Below, one piece after another: positions 43,009 through 52,929 of a stretch of DNA of 64,000 nucleotides. Each line of letters opens with the position of its first letter. Position 1 is the first letter of the stretch. The position numbers and the translations under genes are program-made. The DNA is taken from assembly GCF_012113595.1 (NCBI RefSeq), contig NZ_CP050831.1:248001-312000 (forward strand), written 5' to 3'. A model generated the notes under the pieces. The model searched no databases. It saw nothing but the letters and a program-made list of their open reading frames with translations, and had not been told where the DNA came from. The stretch comes from Bacteroides faecium. GTDB taxonomy: Bacteria; Bacteroidota; Bacteroidia; Bacteroidales; Bacteroidaceae.

Positions 43009-44505
43009 TTAGTTACGAATTACTAAATGAGCTTCCGGTTCGGAAATGTTTTTTCTTTCATTAGGCTGCAAGTCGCCATAGATAATCGCCGATTCGGGAA
43101 TCTGAATAACCTTCCTCGAATCATCGGGTTGCAAAATACGGGTGCCCCCCGCTATGTCAGTATGCGTGACGCTCAACTTATGACGACAAATGTCAAACCA
43201 CCTGAGTCCTTCTTCCACAAACTCACGACGCTTCTCGTCGAGTACCATTTTAAGACGCAGTTCGTTTGCGGGTACTCCCGGATAGAATCGCTGGTAATTC
43301 TGATATAGAATAGGATAATCCACTGTTCCGGCATAAACGGCCTTCAGGTATCTGCTGAACTGGCTTTCAAATTGCGACAACTTGGTTGTTCCCATCATTG
43401 CCCAGGCTTCAAGACGGTTGAAAAAGACTTCTTCACCTCTGAAAGCAACTTCGATGACATAAGGATACCCCGAAGAGGACGTCAGGGAAGTCTTGCGTAT
43501 CAGATCCCTTTGGAACTTGGGAAGAAATGAAGAAGTTCCGCCATAGCTGTAAGATACGGAGAACCGCAAATCTCTCTGCGACAACACCAGACTGTTATAC
43601 ACATCCTGATTGAAGCGGTAGCCCGCATACCCCTTATAGCCATAGAGTACATCTTTACGAATCAGTAACAAATTGGACGGCAAAGTAGCTGCCGTAAACT
43701 TTCGTCCCATCATTTCGGAAGTTGTGCCGGTATAGACTTGCGTGTAATCACGTATCATCTGCGGATTATAGTCGTTACCCAAAAGTTCGGTCGCGTACTT
43801 TTCGACCTTTTCATAGTCTTTCTTGAAAAGGAAAAAACGCGAAGCGAAAGCCATCAATGCCGCACGGTTAAAGTGGTACTTTCCGGAGTTCTTATAATAC
43901 TGGTCGGATATGAGTTCGATGGCTTCGAGCAGGTCTTTTTCTACAAAGTCGTAAACTTCCTGTACGGAACTGCGTTCGTAGGTAGCCAGCAGGTTTTCTT
44001 CCGGTTTCGTCATTATGACAATCCCTTTGTCAGACGCGGCTGTTGCAGGGTCGTAACTCTTTGCAAAGGTACTGACCAGCATAAAATGCGCGAAAGCACG
44101 GCAGGCCAAAGCTTCCCCACGGATTGCGTCCTTATAGCCGGGATTGTTTTCTTTCACTTCTTCCAAAGCCTCCAGGGCTTGATTGGCATGTGCTATCGCT
44201 TTATAGTTGCCGCTCCAGTAGAACGAAGGAGTATCCTGCCCTTCCTGTTCTACGTCCTGCCAGTTGTATGCCTGTGTCATTTCAGAACGCTGTATGTTTT
44301 TAGGGTCGGCCCCTACATTGTCGCTCATCCATTCCATGAAAACGCCGCTTCCTTCGGGATAAGCATTGGTAACGAGTTCCGCTATTGTCTCGTAGCTGTT
44401 CAGGCGCAATCGGTTATCGGGAGTTTCATCCAGAAAGGAGTCACACGAAGAAAGAGCCACCACAGCAGATAGTACGACCGCTATTTTTATATATAAATAC
44501 TTCAT
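43009..44505 (-). CDS. SusD/RagB-family nutrient-binding lipoprotein
   Basis: 498 residues: signal peptide and lipobox (VALSSCDSFLDETPDNRL), then the SusD helical TPR-like fold. Typical segments are ALACRAFAHFMLVSTFAKSYDPATA, SVQEVYDFVEKDLLEAIELI, FNRAALMAFASRFFLFKKDYEKVEKYA and LRLKMVLDEKRREFVEEGLRWFDICRH near the end. It caps the SusC barrel at the cell surface and captures ligand. Because a metallopeptidase, not glycoside hydrolases, follows, the ligand is more likely peptide or glycopeptide; this is inference. Confidence 0.95.
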   Translation of the reverse strand: MKYLYIKIAVVLSAVVALSSCDSFLDETPDNRLRLNSYETIAELVTNAYPEGSGVFMEWMSDNVGADPKNIQRSEMTQAYNWQDVEQEGQDTPSFYWSGNYKAIAHANQALEALEEVKENNPGYKDAIRGEALACRAFAHFMLVSTFAKSYDPATAASDKGIVIMTKPEENLLATYERSSVQEVYDFVEKDLLEAIELISDQYYKNSGKYHFNRAALMAFASRFFLFKKDYEKVEKYATELLGNDYNPQMIRDYTQVYTGTTSEMMGRKFTAATLPSNLLLIRKDVLYGYKGYAGYRFNQDVYNSLVLSQRDLRFSVSYSYGGTSSFLPKFQRDLIRKTSLTSSSGYPYVIEVAFRGEEVFFNRLEAWAMMGTTKLSQFESQFSRYLKAVYAGTVDYPILYQNYQRFYPGVPANELRLKMVLDEKRREFVEEGLRWFDICRHKLSVTHTDIAGGTRILQPDDSRKVIQIPESAIIYGDLQPNERKNISEPEAHLVIRN

Positions 44506-44516
44506 GAGTTTATTAT

Positions 44517-47500
44517 TTAAAAGGTTAAGTTTACTGTAAAAGTATACATCCGCGATACCGGTGAAGATACTCCGCCCGAAAGATAAAATTCGGGGTCGAT
44601 GCCGTTCAACTTGCTGTCAGAGTATAGAAGCCACAGGTTGGTTGCCTGGAACGACAGGTTCACATTGTGTATGCAAGTGCCTGTGAGCCATTCTTTCGGG
44701 AATCGGTAACCGATGCTCAGGTCTTTGAGACGGATAAAATCACCTTTCGCCACTCTTTCGGTGCTCTTGTTATACATTTGATACGTATATTTTCCTTCGA
44801 TACGGTCATAAGTCCGTTTATCCAAAATGGCGGGAACAGAAGTCCGGTTCTCGTCGCCCGGCATAATCCAGCGGTTTTTCAGCTCTTTCGGAAAAGAAGA
44901 GAAGTCGTCGTAGAACGGATAAAACTCATCGTCCAGACGGATGACATTACCGTACTTATAAACAAATCCGAAGGATAATGTCCAGTCTTTATAACGGAAA
45001 GTGTTGGTCAGGCCACCATAACCTTTAGGTTCCAACGGGCCTTCGTACTTCAGTATTTTATCGACATCGTTGCGCGACTGAAGATTCATATCATAAACGA
45101 TTTCATTGTTTGCCCCGTAGAAAGTAGGGATACCTTCACCATCGAGCCCCGCAAAGCGAACGGAGAATAACCCTCTTTGAGGATAACCCAACATAGCCGT
45201 ACCGGTATTTGCAATGGCAGTGGACATTCTTGAGAAATTGTTTAATTTGGTAATCTTACTCTTATGGAAGTTGATGTTCAGGCTCGTTTTCCAGTCAAAG
45301 TCTTTCGTACTTATGTTAACTGAATTGATGGCAAATTCAAAACCGTAAGATTTCATGTTGCCGATATTTCCGAGTTTGATAGACTGACCGCCAATTCCGG
45401 CTGTATTGACATAATCAATCAAGTCGATGGATTTACGACGATAGTGTGCAAAGTCCATCATAATCCTATTGTTGAAAAGTCCGGCCTCGAAACCAAGGTT
45501 CAGCTCGTACATTTTCTCCCAAGTGAGGTCTTTGTTTTTAAGGCCTTCTATGACGTTGTACACTTCATTGTCGGAAGGACGTAACGTTTGTTTGGCATAA
45601 ATAGCCAGTTCCGCACTAGTAGAAGGCCCCATGATACCGTTATAACCATAAGAGATTTTAGGTTTCAGGGTATTCACCACTTCCGAAATTCCTTTCATAA
45701 AGGCTTCATCGTGCATATTCCATGCCGCGCTGACATTCCACGAAGGCAGGTAGCGGGCTTCTCTCGAACTACCCAACTGGTTCGAGCCGTCATAGCGGAA
45801 TCCGGCGTTTACAATATATTTGCCTTTGAAGGAATAAGCGGAATTGATGAATGAAGAGATTCTTCTGTCCCGTCCTTCAGCATAATCATAATAGACTTCC
45901 CCCTGTTCTTTCAGATAATAAGTCAGGTCGGGATGAGTCACAACGACACCGCCCTTATCCCATAGGTATCCCCAGCCTTCGTTCAGCCTCATTTTTCTGT
46001 CCACCTTATTGACTTCAAATCCGGCAAAGAAATTCACGACATGATCCAAGCCTAACTTCGGCGAGTAGTCCGCCGTTGCTCTGAAGTAAGTATGTCGTAA
46101 ATCCGCTTCATTGGTATTGTAGAATCCACCTTCAGGCAGGATGCTATACGGATTGGCGGTAGGCAAAGAAGGATTTTGGAACAGGAAACGATTGTTGTCA
46201 ATGATAGCTTGTGAGTAGTCAGCCCTGTAAGCCTCGGCCTGGTTGGAGAACTCATGGATTTTATGTTCTCTCAATGTATTTGCCGAACGGTATTGGAAAG
46301 AGCCTTTCAGGGTCAGTACTTTCAGAGGTTTGTATTCCAAATCCATTTGTGTGGATATATCTTTCACTGTGAGGTCAACAAAATTGTGACGAAGTTCATG
46401 CAAGATATTAAAATCAGCAAAGCTCCGGCGGAAAAACTCAAGATTCCCGTTTGAATCATACGCACGCATACTACGACTGGTGTTGAGCGCATAGTTGAAA
46501 GGGTTGATGTCAAAGTCGCGGGTGAATTCTCCCGTAGAGGTGTCAAAGTTACGGTCTTTCGTTCCCGGTACTCTCTGGTCACGGATATTGGCAGACAATT
46601 TCAAGCCTATATTCAGTTTGGGAGATACAGCGAAAGTTCCGCGCAATGAAGCGGTATAGCGGTTCACCTTATCAGAGGAGACTGCCATTCCATTGTCGGT
46701 ATAGTAACTCAGGGAAGCATAGAAAGTAGTCTTGTCCCCACCACCGGATATGCTCAGTGAATGCTGATTGACCAGCGAATTATGAAACAAGGTATTGAAC
46801 CAGTCTGTATTACTGTTGGCATAAGCCGACAGAAAATCTTCGTTCAAAGAACCATTCGGCCCCCAATTGATATTCTTCCTTGTTATTTCATCAAACATTT
46901 TCCCCATAGCACCGAAGTTTTCGCTGCGGGCCACCGTAGTAATGTCAATCCAACCCTTACGTTCCAACTCCTTATAGATTGACATTTCATCATCGGAGTT
47001 CATAATGTTGAAATTACGGTAATCGGGTTTCTCTTTCAAGGCGATACTACCGGTATAGTTGATAGTCAACCGGTCTTTCTTGCCCTGTTTGGTAGTGATG
47101 ACAATCACTCCATTCATAGCTTGCGCACCATACAGAGAAGTGGCGGATACGTCTTTCAGGATTTCGAAACTTTCAATATCTTCGGGATTCAGACCTGCCA
47201 CGCCCGAGCTCAATAACGTAGAAAGATTACCGGATGTCAGTTCTTCAGCACTTACGCTCATCAAGTCTTCCAGAATCACGCCGTCCACTACCCACAGGGG
47301 CTTATTAGTTCCGTTGATAGAAGAGTTTCCACGGATAGTAAGTACGGGGCTTGCACCGAAAGTGCTCGAAACATTAGTGATTTGCACACCTGCCACTTTT
47401 CCTTGCAAGGAGTTGGTCACATCGGGATTTCCCTTTAATACAGTTTCGTCCGCATTGACCTTTGAAGCAGAACCGGTGAACATTTTGCGATTTATCTTCT

Positions 47501-48107
47501 GATAGCCTGTGACTACCACGTCGCCAAGACTCACGGCATCATCCTTCATTACGATATTCATGACTTTCGTGCCAATCTTCCGTTCGATTGTTTCCAATCC
47601 GACATAAGAGATTATCACCTTATCATCCAGAGAGGCTTCAAAGCTGAAGTTTCCGTCAATATCAGTAATAGTCCCCTGCGTAGTTCCTTTTATCTTGATA
47701 GAAGCACCTATTACCGGCTCTTTATTCTCATCGACAATATTTCCCTGTATAAGAGTCGGGGTCTTTTTGCTTCTTACCTGTTTGGGAGTCAGTACGATAG
47801 TAAGATCCTGAATCCGGTAAGCAATATTTTGTGAAGGAAGCAAACTATCCAGTACGGCAGTCAAAGCTTCATCCTTACATGAGAAACTGACCGGTTTTGA
47901 CAAATTTATCAAGTCCTTCCTATACAGGAAAGTATAATGTGTTTGTCTCTCTATTGCCTTCAGGCAATTTTCAAAAGATACGTTCTCCAAATTCAAGGTC
48001 ACCTTCCGGGCAGGTTGCTGCGCCGCTGTCCAAGGAGCATTGCAGAACAATAATAAGGTTATTATCAGATATTTCAAACCATAAGATATTTTATTGCTCA
48101 TATTCAT
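44517..48107 (-). CDS. SusC/RagA-family TonB-dependent receptor with STN domain
   Basis: 1196 residues. After the signal peptide comes an STN (secretin/TonB short N-terminal) domain (VSFENCLKAIERQTHYTFLYRKDLI). This signals to the FecR-type anti-sigma factor. Next are a carboxypeptidase-regulatory-like domain (IQGNIVDENKEPVIGASIKIKGTTQGT), a plug (ITNVSSTFGASPVLTIRGNSSING...SATSLYGAQAMNGVIVITTK), and the 22-strand barrel. It forms an uptake pair with the SusD protein 11 bp downstream. Regulated by the sigma/anti-sigma pair at 48303-50228. ATG at 48101 is an alternative start. Confidence 0.95.
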   Translation of the reverse strand: MNMSNKISYGLKYLIITLLLFCNAPWTAAQQPARKVTLNLENVSFENCLKAIERQTHYTFLYRKDLINLSKPVSFSCKDEALTAVLDSLLPSQNIAYRIQDLTIVLTPKQVRSKKTPTLIQGNIVDENKEPVIGASIKIKGTTQGTITDIDGNFSFEASLDDKVIISYVGLETIERKIGTKVMNIVMKDDAVSLGDVVVTGYQKINRKMFTGSASKVNADETVLKGNPDVTNSLQGKVAGVQITNVSSTFGASPVLTIRGNSSINGTNKPLWVVDGVILEDLMSVSAEELTSGNLSTLLSSGVAGLNPEDIESFEILKDVSATSLYGAQAMNGVIVITTKQGKKDRLTINYTGSIALKEKPDYRNFNIMNSDDEMSIYKELERKGWIDITTVARSENFGAMGKMFDEITRKNINWGPNGSLNEDFLSAYANSNTDWFNTLFHNSLVNQHSLSISGGGDKTTFYASLSYYTDNGMAVSSDKVNRYTASLRGTFAVSPKLNIGLKLSANIRDQRVPGTKDRNFDTSTGEFTRDFDINPFNYALNTSRSMRAYDSNGNLEFFRRSFADFNILHELRHNFVDLTVKDISTQMDLEYKPLKVLTLKGSFQYRSANTLREHKIHEFSNQAEAYRADYSQAIIDNNRFLFQNPSLPTANPYSILPEGGFYNTNEADLRHTYFRATADYSPKLGLDHVVNFFAGFEVNKVDRKMRLNEGWGYLWDKGGVVVTHPDLTYYLKEQGEVYYDYAEGRDRRISSFINSAYSFKGKYIVNAGFRYDGSNQLGSSREARYLPSWNVSAAWNMHDEAFMKGISEVVNTLKPKISYGYNGIMGPSTSAELAIYAKQTLRPSDNEVYNVIEGLKNKDLTWEKMYELNLGFEAGLFNNRIMMDFAHYRRKSIDLIDYVNTAGIGGQSIKLGNIGNMKSYGFEFAINSVNISTKDFDWKTSLNINFHKSKITKLNNFSRMSTAIANTGTAMLGYPQRGLFSVRFAGLDGEGIPTFYGANNEIVYDMNLQSRNDVDKILKYEGPLEPKGYGGLTNTFRYKDWTLSFGFVYKYGNVIRLDDEFYPFYDDFSSFPKELKNRWIMPGDENRTSVPAILDKRTYDRIEGKYTYQMYNKSTERVAKGDFIRLKDLSIGYRFPKEWLTGTCIHNVNLSFQATNLWLLYSDSKLNGIDPEFYLSGGVSSPVSRMYTFTVNLTF

Positions 48108-48302
48108 TTACAGTTTTATGATAGTGAGTTCATAGTGTTTATCGCACAAGAAATTGGTAAATTTCATAGAGATTTCAACCCGGGTGTTGTCCCTGCATTT
48201 GTTGGTGTTTCGATAGTAAATTTTCATAATGTATTATTTTTAGTGAATATTAGTCCCCGCCACACGATGTTTTATCGCATGGTAAAAAGATTGCTTATCT
48301 GT

Positions 48303-49484
48303 TTATTTACTGATTGTCAGCGTCTTTCCATCCTGTTTTATACGTATGAGTCCACAATCCTCTATCATTCGGATTATTTTATCCAAGTGCTCATATTGTT
48401 TGAAAGAACCGGTGAACGGCAATCGTTTCAGTTCCGGATTTTCGTAATAAATATCGACATCATACAAACGGCTCAATGTACTCAGTATTTCGTCAAGTTC
48501 CTTATCTTTAAAGACAAGGACTTCGTCTATCCATGATACATATTCGTAGGTGTCCACTTCTCTTACAGACAATTTATTATCTTCCACCCTGCATTGTTGT
48601 CCGGGAGCCAGGATAACTGATTCTTTCCCTAGAGAGTAGGCTATCTTTCCGCGAACCAACGTGGTCATAGGCACCTCATCCTCATAACAATGTATATTGA
48701 AAGCAGTTCCTAAAACACGGATATTTCCGGTAGGAGTTTCCACTATGAATGGTTGCGACTTGTTTTCGGTTACATCAAAAAAGAGTTCGCCTTTCGCCAA
48801 TACCTTTCTTTCTTTTTCGTCAAAGTTGCTTGGGAAGGTGATTTCCGAATCTGCATTGAGCCAGACGAGAGTTCCGTCACTCAACTGCATCTTGAATCTT
48901 TTTCCCCGCAATATCTTCAATGTATTATATACTACTTCGGCAGGAGCGGTCTTCATTTGTGCATATTCTTCAATAGGCTGTTCGTCTATTCTTATAGTCC
49001 CGGATGACACGGACAACATCTTTTGAGAACTCTGCACCGGAATTTTCTCTCCACTGGCAGTTATAAGGAGTATGTCTGTCGAATCCGCCGGAACGGTATC
49101 CGTTTGTCGGACGTCTACAACAGCAAGTTCCGAAGGAGAATGTGGCTTTTCACCGTCATACATATATACGAATATGGCAGACGCGCATACAAAAGCTATC
49201 AATGCGGCTGCGGCAACATATCTATTCCAGACGATACGACGCACCGGTTTCGCAGGTTTCAGGCGCTGCATAAAGTTTGAATATGCTTCCTGAGATTCCA
49301 CCATATCTTTTCCAAAGTCTATTGATGACAGGAAATCAGGATTATTATATTTATCAAACAGCTCACGATGGCGTGCAGACTCATTCAACCAGTCTTCCAA
49401 CTGCCTCTTTTCTTCCAAAGTAATTTCGCCCGAAATACTTTTTCTGATTAATGCTGCGATATGAATAATATGACGATTGTTCAT
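48303..49484 (-). CDS. FecR-family anti-sigma factor
   Basis: 393 residues. The N-terminal cytoplasmic part (IRKSISGEITLEEKRQLEDWLNES) holds the sigma factor. One transmembrane helix lies at about 88-110 (YVAAAALIAFVCASAIFVYMY), followed by the periplasmic FecR domain (RGKRFKMQLSDGTLVWLNADSEITFPSNF; FIVETPTGNIRVLGTAFNIHCY). The C-terminal DUF4974 domain ends RIKQDGKTLTISK. It transmits ligand binding at the SusC STN domain to the sigma factor. It precedes susC on the same strand with a 195-bp gap. Confidence 0.93.
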   Translation of the reverse strand: MNNRHIIHIAALIRKSISGEITLEEKRQLEDWLNESARHRELFDKYNNPDFLSSIDFGKDMVESQEAYSNFMQRLKPAKPVRRIVWNRYVAAAALIAFVCASAIFVYMYDGEKPHSPSELAVVDVRQTDTVPADSTDILLITASGEKIPVQSSQKMLSVSSGTIRIDEQPIEEYAQMKTAPAEVVYNTLKILRGKRFKMQLSDGTLVWLNADSEITFPSNFDEKERKVLAKGELFFDVTENKSQPFIVETPTGNIRVLGTAFNIHCYEDEVPMTTLVRGKIAYSLGKESVILAPGQQCRVEDNKLSVREVDTYEYVSWIDEVLVFKDKELDEILSTLSRLYDVDIYYENPELKRLPFTGSFKQYEHLDKIIRMIEDCGLIRIKQDGKTLTISK

Positions 49485-49601
49485 TATTTTGTCTCCTTTC
49501 TATAAATAAAGACACACAAGAGAAAGAAAAGTGGCGCATTATTTCAAAAAAAAACGGTAACTTCTTTTTTTTTGAATAGAATCAAAATATTTTTTATGTA
49601 T

Positions 49602-49634
49602 TTTGTTCAAAGTTGGATAATACTTATACCTTTG
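49602..49634 (+). promoter_or_regulatory. Promoter of the ECF sigma gene
   Basis: TTTG (49602-49605), a 21-bp spacer, TACCTTTG (49627-49634). A full housekeeping promoter, so the sigma gene itself is transcribed constitutively. Confidence 0.75.
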
Positions 49635-49685
49635 CAAAAAAGAGAATAAACACTGTATGATATAACAGAAGGTTTTTACTTAAAG

Positions 49686-50228
49686 ATGGCAAGACTTAAC
49701 CCCGATGAAGTAATCATTTCAAAAATAGCGGCAGACTTCCCTGAAGGATTCCGGGCGCTTTTCATCACTTATTATAAGCCCTTATTGCGTATTGCGGAGA
49801 AAATGATAGGAGTTGAATTCGCAGAGGATATTGTGCAAGACACTTTTCTGACTATCTGGAACAATAAACAGAGTTTTGATACTATTCTCTCTTTGAAATC
49901 GTACCTATATACCAGTATTCAGAATAAGTGCCTGAACGTAATACGCACCAACCAGCAGTTCGAGAAATATAAAGTCGAGCAATCCGTCGAGCCGGGCGAG
50001 GAATATATTCTTGACGAAGAGGTTATCTCACAGTTATACCAAACGATAGATTTATTGCCCGAACATTACAAGGAAGTAATGCTCAAAAGCATGGAAGGAG
50101 AGTCCATTGCCAAGATTGCCTTGTCAATGGACACAACGGAAGATGCGATAAAAGCCTATAAACGGCGAGCCAAGCAGATTCTTAAAAAAGAACTGGGAGA
50201 CAAAGCCTTTATCCTATTATTCTTATAA
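49686..50228 (+). CDS. ECF RNA polymerase sigma factor (FecI-like)
   Basis: 180 residues. Region 2 is FRALFITYYKPLLRIAEKMIGVEFAEDIVQDTFLTIWNNKQSF, followed by the linker SLKSYLYTSIQNKCLNVIR. Region 4 is LPEHYKEVMLKSMEGESIAKIALSMDTTEDAIKAYKRRAKQILKKEL. It directs RNA polymerase to the SusCD operon when released by FecR. Unusually for this class it is divergent from the anti-sigma gene, with a 200-bp gap, rather than leading the same operon. Confidence 0.95.
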   Translation: MARLNPDEVIISKIAADFPEGFRALFITYYKPLLRIAEKMIGVEFAEDIVQDTFLTIWNNKQSFDTILSLKSYLYTSIQNKCLNVIRTNQQFEKYKVEQSVEPGEEYILDEEVISQLYQTIDLLPEHYKEVMLKSMEGESIAKIALSMDTTEDAIKAYKRRAKQILKKELGDKAFILLFL

Positions 50229-50251
50229 AACCACCAACGACGCGTTTCACC

Positions 50252-51718
50252 TTACGCCTTCAACCGTATCACAAACCGGCTTCCCTTTCCCAGTTCGCTT
50301 TCCACCGTCAACGTGCCACCGTGGGCTTCCACAAAATCCCTCGAAATAGACAGCCCGAGCCCGCTTCCCTGCACTTTCGTTCCGGGGACACGGAAATAAC
50401 GGTCGAAGATGCTTTTGTGATAGCGCGGGTCGATACCTTTGCCGAAGTCCTGAACATATAATTCGATGACAGTATCTTCCTGTCTGGCTCCGATGACAAC
50501 ATGCCCGTTTTCTTTGGAGTAGCGGATGGCGTTGCTTAATAAGTTAGTCAATACCCAGGCAATCTTTTCGCTGTCTACGAAGAGCTTTCCTATTTTCTCT
50601 TCGGGATATTCCACTTCGATTTGAATATTGAATTTATCCGCTTGCACCTGGTTGGCTTTGATGGCATATTCTATCAGTTCAATCGGTTTCGTTATTTTCG
50701 GCATCATTTGCAGTTTGCCGGCTTCCACCTGAGTCATGTTCAGCAGTTCGCCAGTGATGCTAAGTAACCGTTCGCTGCTCTCCTTGATGCTCTTTGAGAG
50801 TTGTTCCTGTTCCTCGTTCAATTCGCCTACACGCTTGTCTTCCAACAGTTGAAGGCTCATCATGATAGCGGAAATCGGGGTTTTCAGTTCATGGGAGATG
50901 GTGGAGATAAAGGTAGTCTTGGCTGAGTCCAGTTCCTTGAACTCCGTTATATTTTTCAGTAATATGACATCGCCCAGTTTACGCGGTTCGTCCTTCCCGG
51001 CTTCCGTATTGATGATAGGAACGTAAGACGCTTTAAAATAACTCTCTTTATTATCCGCATATATCTTCAAAGGCTCTTTCTGTTCGCTTGGCGTCACCAG
51101 TTCGCGAATCAAACGACGGAGAAGATCGTTCTTCAAGGCAAGTTCTTCCGCCGATTTGCGGATTACATTCTCACGTTTCAAGTTCATCACATTCAGGGCT
51201 TCCTCATTAACAAACAAAATTTCGCGTTCCATATTCAAGCCGATGACGGGATCGTCTATACTGTTCACAATCGCTTCTATGAATTTCTTCGCGGAAAGAA
51301 TGTCCGACAAGGTGCTGGCACGGTATTCAGCCAAGCGTTCCGCCATCCGGTTAAAGCTATCGGCTACCTCACGGAACTCTTCATTACCGCTCATATTCAG
51401 ACGCTTCTCATAATTATGATCGGCTATCTCAAGAATTCCCTCTTTCAGTTCCTTAATCGGTTTGCTGATGGTGCGGGGAAGCCAATAGAGCAATGCAAGT
51501 CCCGTTAAGATACAGATACCGCCGGTAATGGAAATCCATAGTAACGCACGTTCCAGTCCGGGCATGGCAGCAGGGCTATCCGGTTCCGTTGCCGTCAGAA
51601 TTTGAAGATTAATAACCGAAAGGGTTACCAGCAAAATAATCATTCCCGCCAGCATCCCGATGCCAAGAATCAGTTTCGTTTTAATATTCATAATGTTCAT
51701 GCGATTAATATTATGCAA
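50252..51718 (-). CDS. HAMP/PAS sensor histidine kinase, last gene of the kdp operon
   Basis: 488 residues: two N-terminal transmembrane helices (LILGIGMLAGMIILLVTLSVI; ALLWISITGGICILTGLALLYW), HAMP (RTISKPIKELKEGILEIADHNYEKRL), and a PAS region (DDPVIGLNMEREILFVNEEAL). The kinase core follows: H-box STISHELKTPISAIMMSLQLLED, N-box NLLSNAIRYSKENG, and G-boxes DFGKGID and GSGLGLSIS. It overlaps the KdpD N-terminal-type gene by 8 bp, so the two probably work as a split KdpD. No response regulator gene adjoins. Confidence 0.92.
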   Translation of the reverse strand: MHNINRMNIMNIKTKLILGIGMLAGMIILLVTLSVINLQILTATEPDSPAAMPGLERALLWISITGGICILTGLALLYWLPRTISKPIKELKEGILEIADHNYEKRLNMSGNEEFREVADSFNRMAERLAEYRASTLSDILSAKKFIEAIVNSIDDPVIGLNMEREILFVNEEALNVMNLKRENVIRKSAEELALKNDLLRRLIRELVTPSEQKEPLKIYADNKESYFKASYVPIINTEAGKDEPRKLGDVILLKNITEFKELDSAKTTFISTISHELKTPISAIMMSLQLLEDKRVGELNEEQEQLSKSIKESSERLLSITGELLNMTQVEAGKLQMMPKITKPIELIEYAIKANQVQADKFNIQIEVEYPEEKIGKLFVDSEKIAWVLTNLLSNAIRYSKENGHVVIGARQEDTVIELYVQDFGKGIDPRYHKSIFDRYFRVPGTKVQGSGLGLSISRDFVEAHGGTLTVESELGKGSRFVIRLKA

Positions 51719-52841
51719 GTATAATCAAATCTACATTAGCTTGCGACAAATTATTTAAAAACTTTCTGTATCCCAGTATAGAACAGATGGCATACGGCAA
51801 GCTCAGATTGGGAGTTCCCATACAGACCGTCGATATTTGCTTCTCCCTGCAAACCTTGACGATACTCCCCAAAATATCCTTCGACTGCACCTGAACCACT
51901 TCCCCACCAAGCTCTGCCACCAGTTTGAAATGATTCAGCAGATAACGCTGACGCGCCAGGTCAATCCTGTCCATGCTCTCTTTCGGTGTCTGGACATACA
52001 AGGCGATAAAAGTAGTATTATACCGCGTTGCCAACTTCGCCGCCTTTCTGATAATCCGCCGGGGCGTCCTTTCATGGCTGCTGATACAAGCCATAAACTT
52101 CTCATGCCGCAGACCGACGGCAACTCCCATCACCACCTCATTTTCCACCTTCTTCTCCACCCGTAGCGCCACTTCCTTCAACGCCAGTTCCCGCAATTGA
52201 AGAATATTCTCCGTGCGGAAGAAGTTATTCAACGCCATCAGAATCTTTTCCGGGCGATATATCTTTCCCGCTTTCAAGCGGGAAATCAGTTCCTCGGCAG
52301 TCAAGTCGATATTCACTACTTCGTCCGCTTCCTGAAGCACGCTGTCCGGCACCCGTTCTTTCACCTCGATACCCGTAATCTCCTGCACCTCTTCGTTCAC
52401 ACTTTCGATGTGCTGGATATTGATTGCCGAAATCACGTTGATACCCTCGTCCAGCAAAGCCATAACGTCCTGCCACCGTTTTTCATTCAGGCTTCCTTCC
52501 ACATTCGTATGTGCCAGTTCGTCCACAATCACGATTTCAGGATGCACGCGGATGATTGTGTCCAGATCCATTTCTTCCAGTTCCTTTCCCTTGTAGAAGA
52601 TTTTGCGCCGTGGGATGACAGGTAATCCTTCCAGCAATGCTTCCGTCCCGGCTCGTCCATGAGTTTCGACATAGCCGATTTGAACGTCCACCCCATTCTC
52701 CAACAATTCATGCGCTTCCTGAAGCATACGATACGACTTGCCTACACCGGCTATCATTCCGATGTAAATCTTGAACTTCCCCCGGTGCGATTTTTTTATC
52801 AAATCGAGGAAATGTTGTACACTTTGTTCTCTATCATCCAT
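51711..52841 (-). CDS. KdpD N-terminal sensor protein (KdpD + Usp domains, no kinase)
   Basis: 376 residues equal to the cytoplasmic N-terminal half of KdpD. The P-loop is GMIAGVGKSYRM (28-39), followed by VQIGYVETHGRAGTEALLEGL and the Walker-B-like IVIVDELAHTNVEGS. From about 245 there is a universal-stress-protein domain (VGLRHEKFMACISSHERTPRRIIRKAAKLATRYNTTF). The membrane and kinase parts of KdpD are absent and are supplied by the next gene. It senses K+ shortage, perhaps through c-di-AMP binding to Usp as in other KdpD proteins; inferred. Confidence 0.93.
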   Translation of the reverse strand: MDDREQSVQHFLDLIKKSHRGKFKIYIGMIAGVGKSYRMLQEAHELLENGVDVQIGYVETHGRAGTEALLEGLPVIPRRKIFYKGKELEEMDLDTIIRVHPEIVIVDELAHTNVEGSLNEKRWQDVMALLDEGINVISAINIQHIESVNEEVQEITGIEVKERVPDSVLQEADEVVNIDLTAEELISRLKAGKIYRPEKILMALNNFFRTENILQLRELALKEVALRVEKKVENEVVMGVAVGLRHEKFMACISSHERTPRRIIRKAAKLATRYNTTFIALYVQTPKESMDRIDLARQRYLLNHFKLVAELGGEVVQVQSKDILGSIVKVCREKQISTVCMGTPNLSLPYAICSILGYRKFLNNLSQANVDLIILA

Positions 52842-52929
52842 TTTTTTAATCTGTTTTTTATATTCTAACCCGTGGCAATCTTCACGACTCCCACGGGTTC
52901 TCTACACACTAAAAATTCATGAGTTTAAT

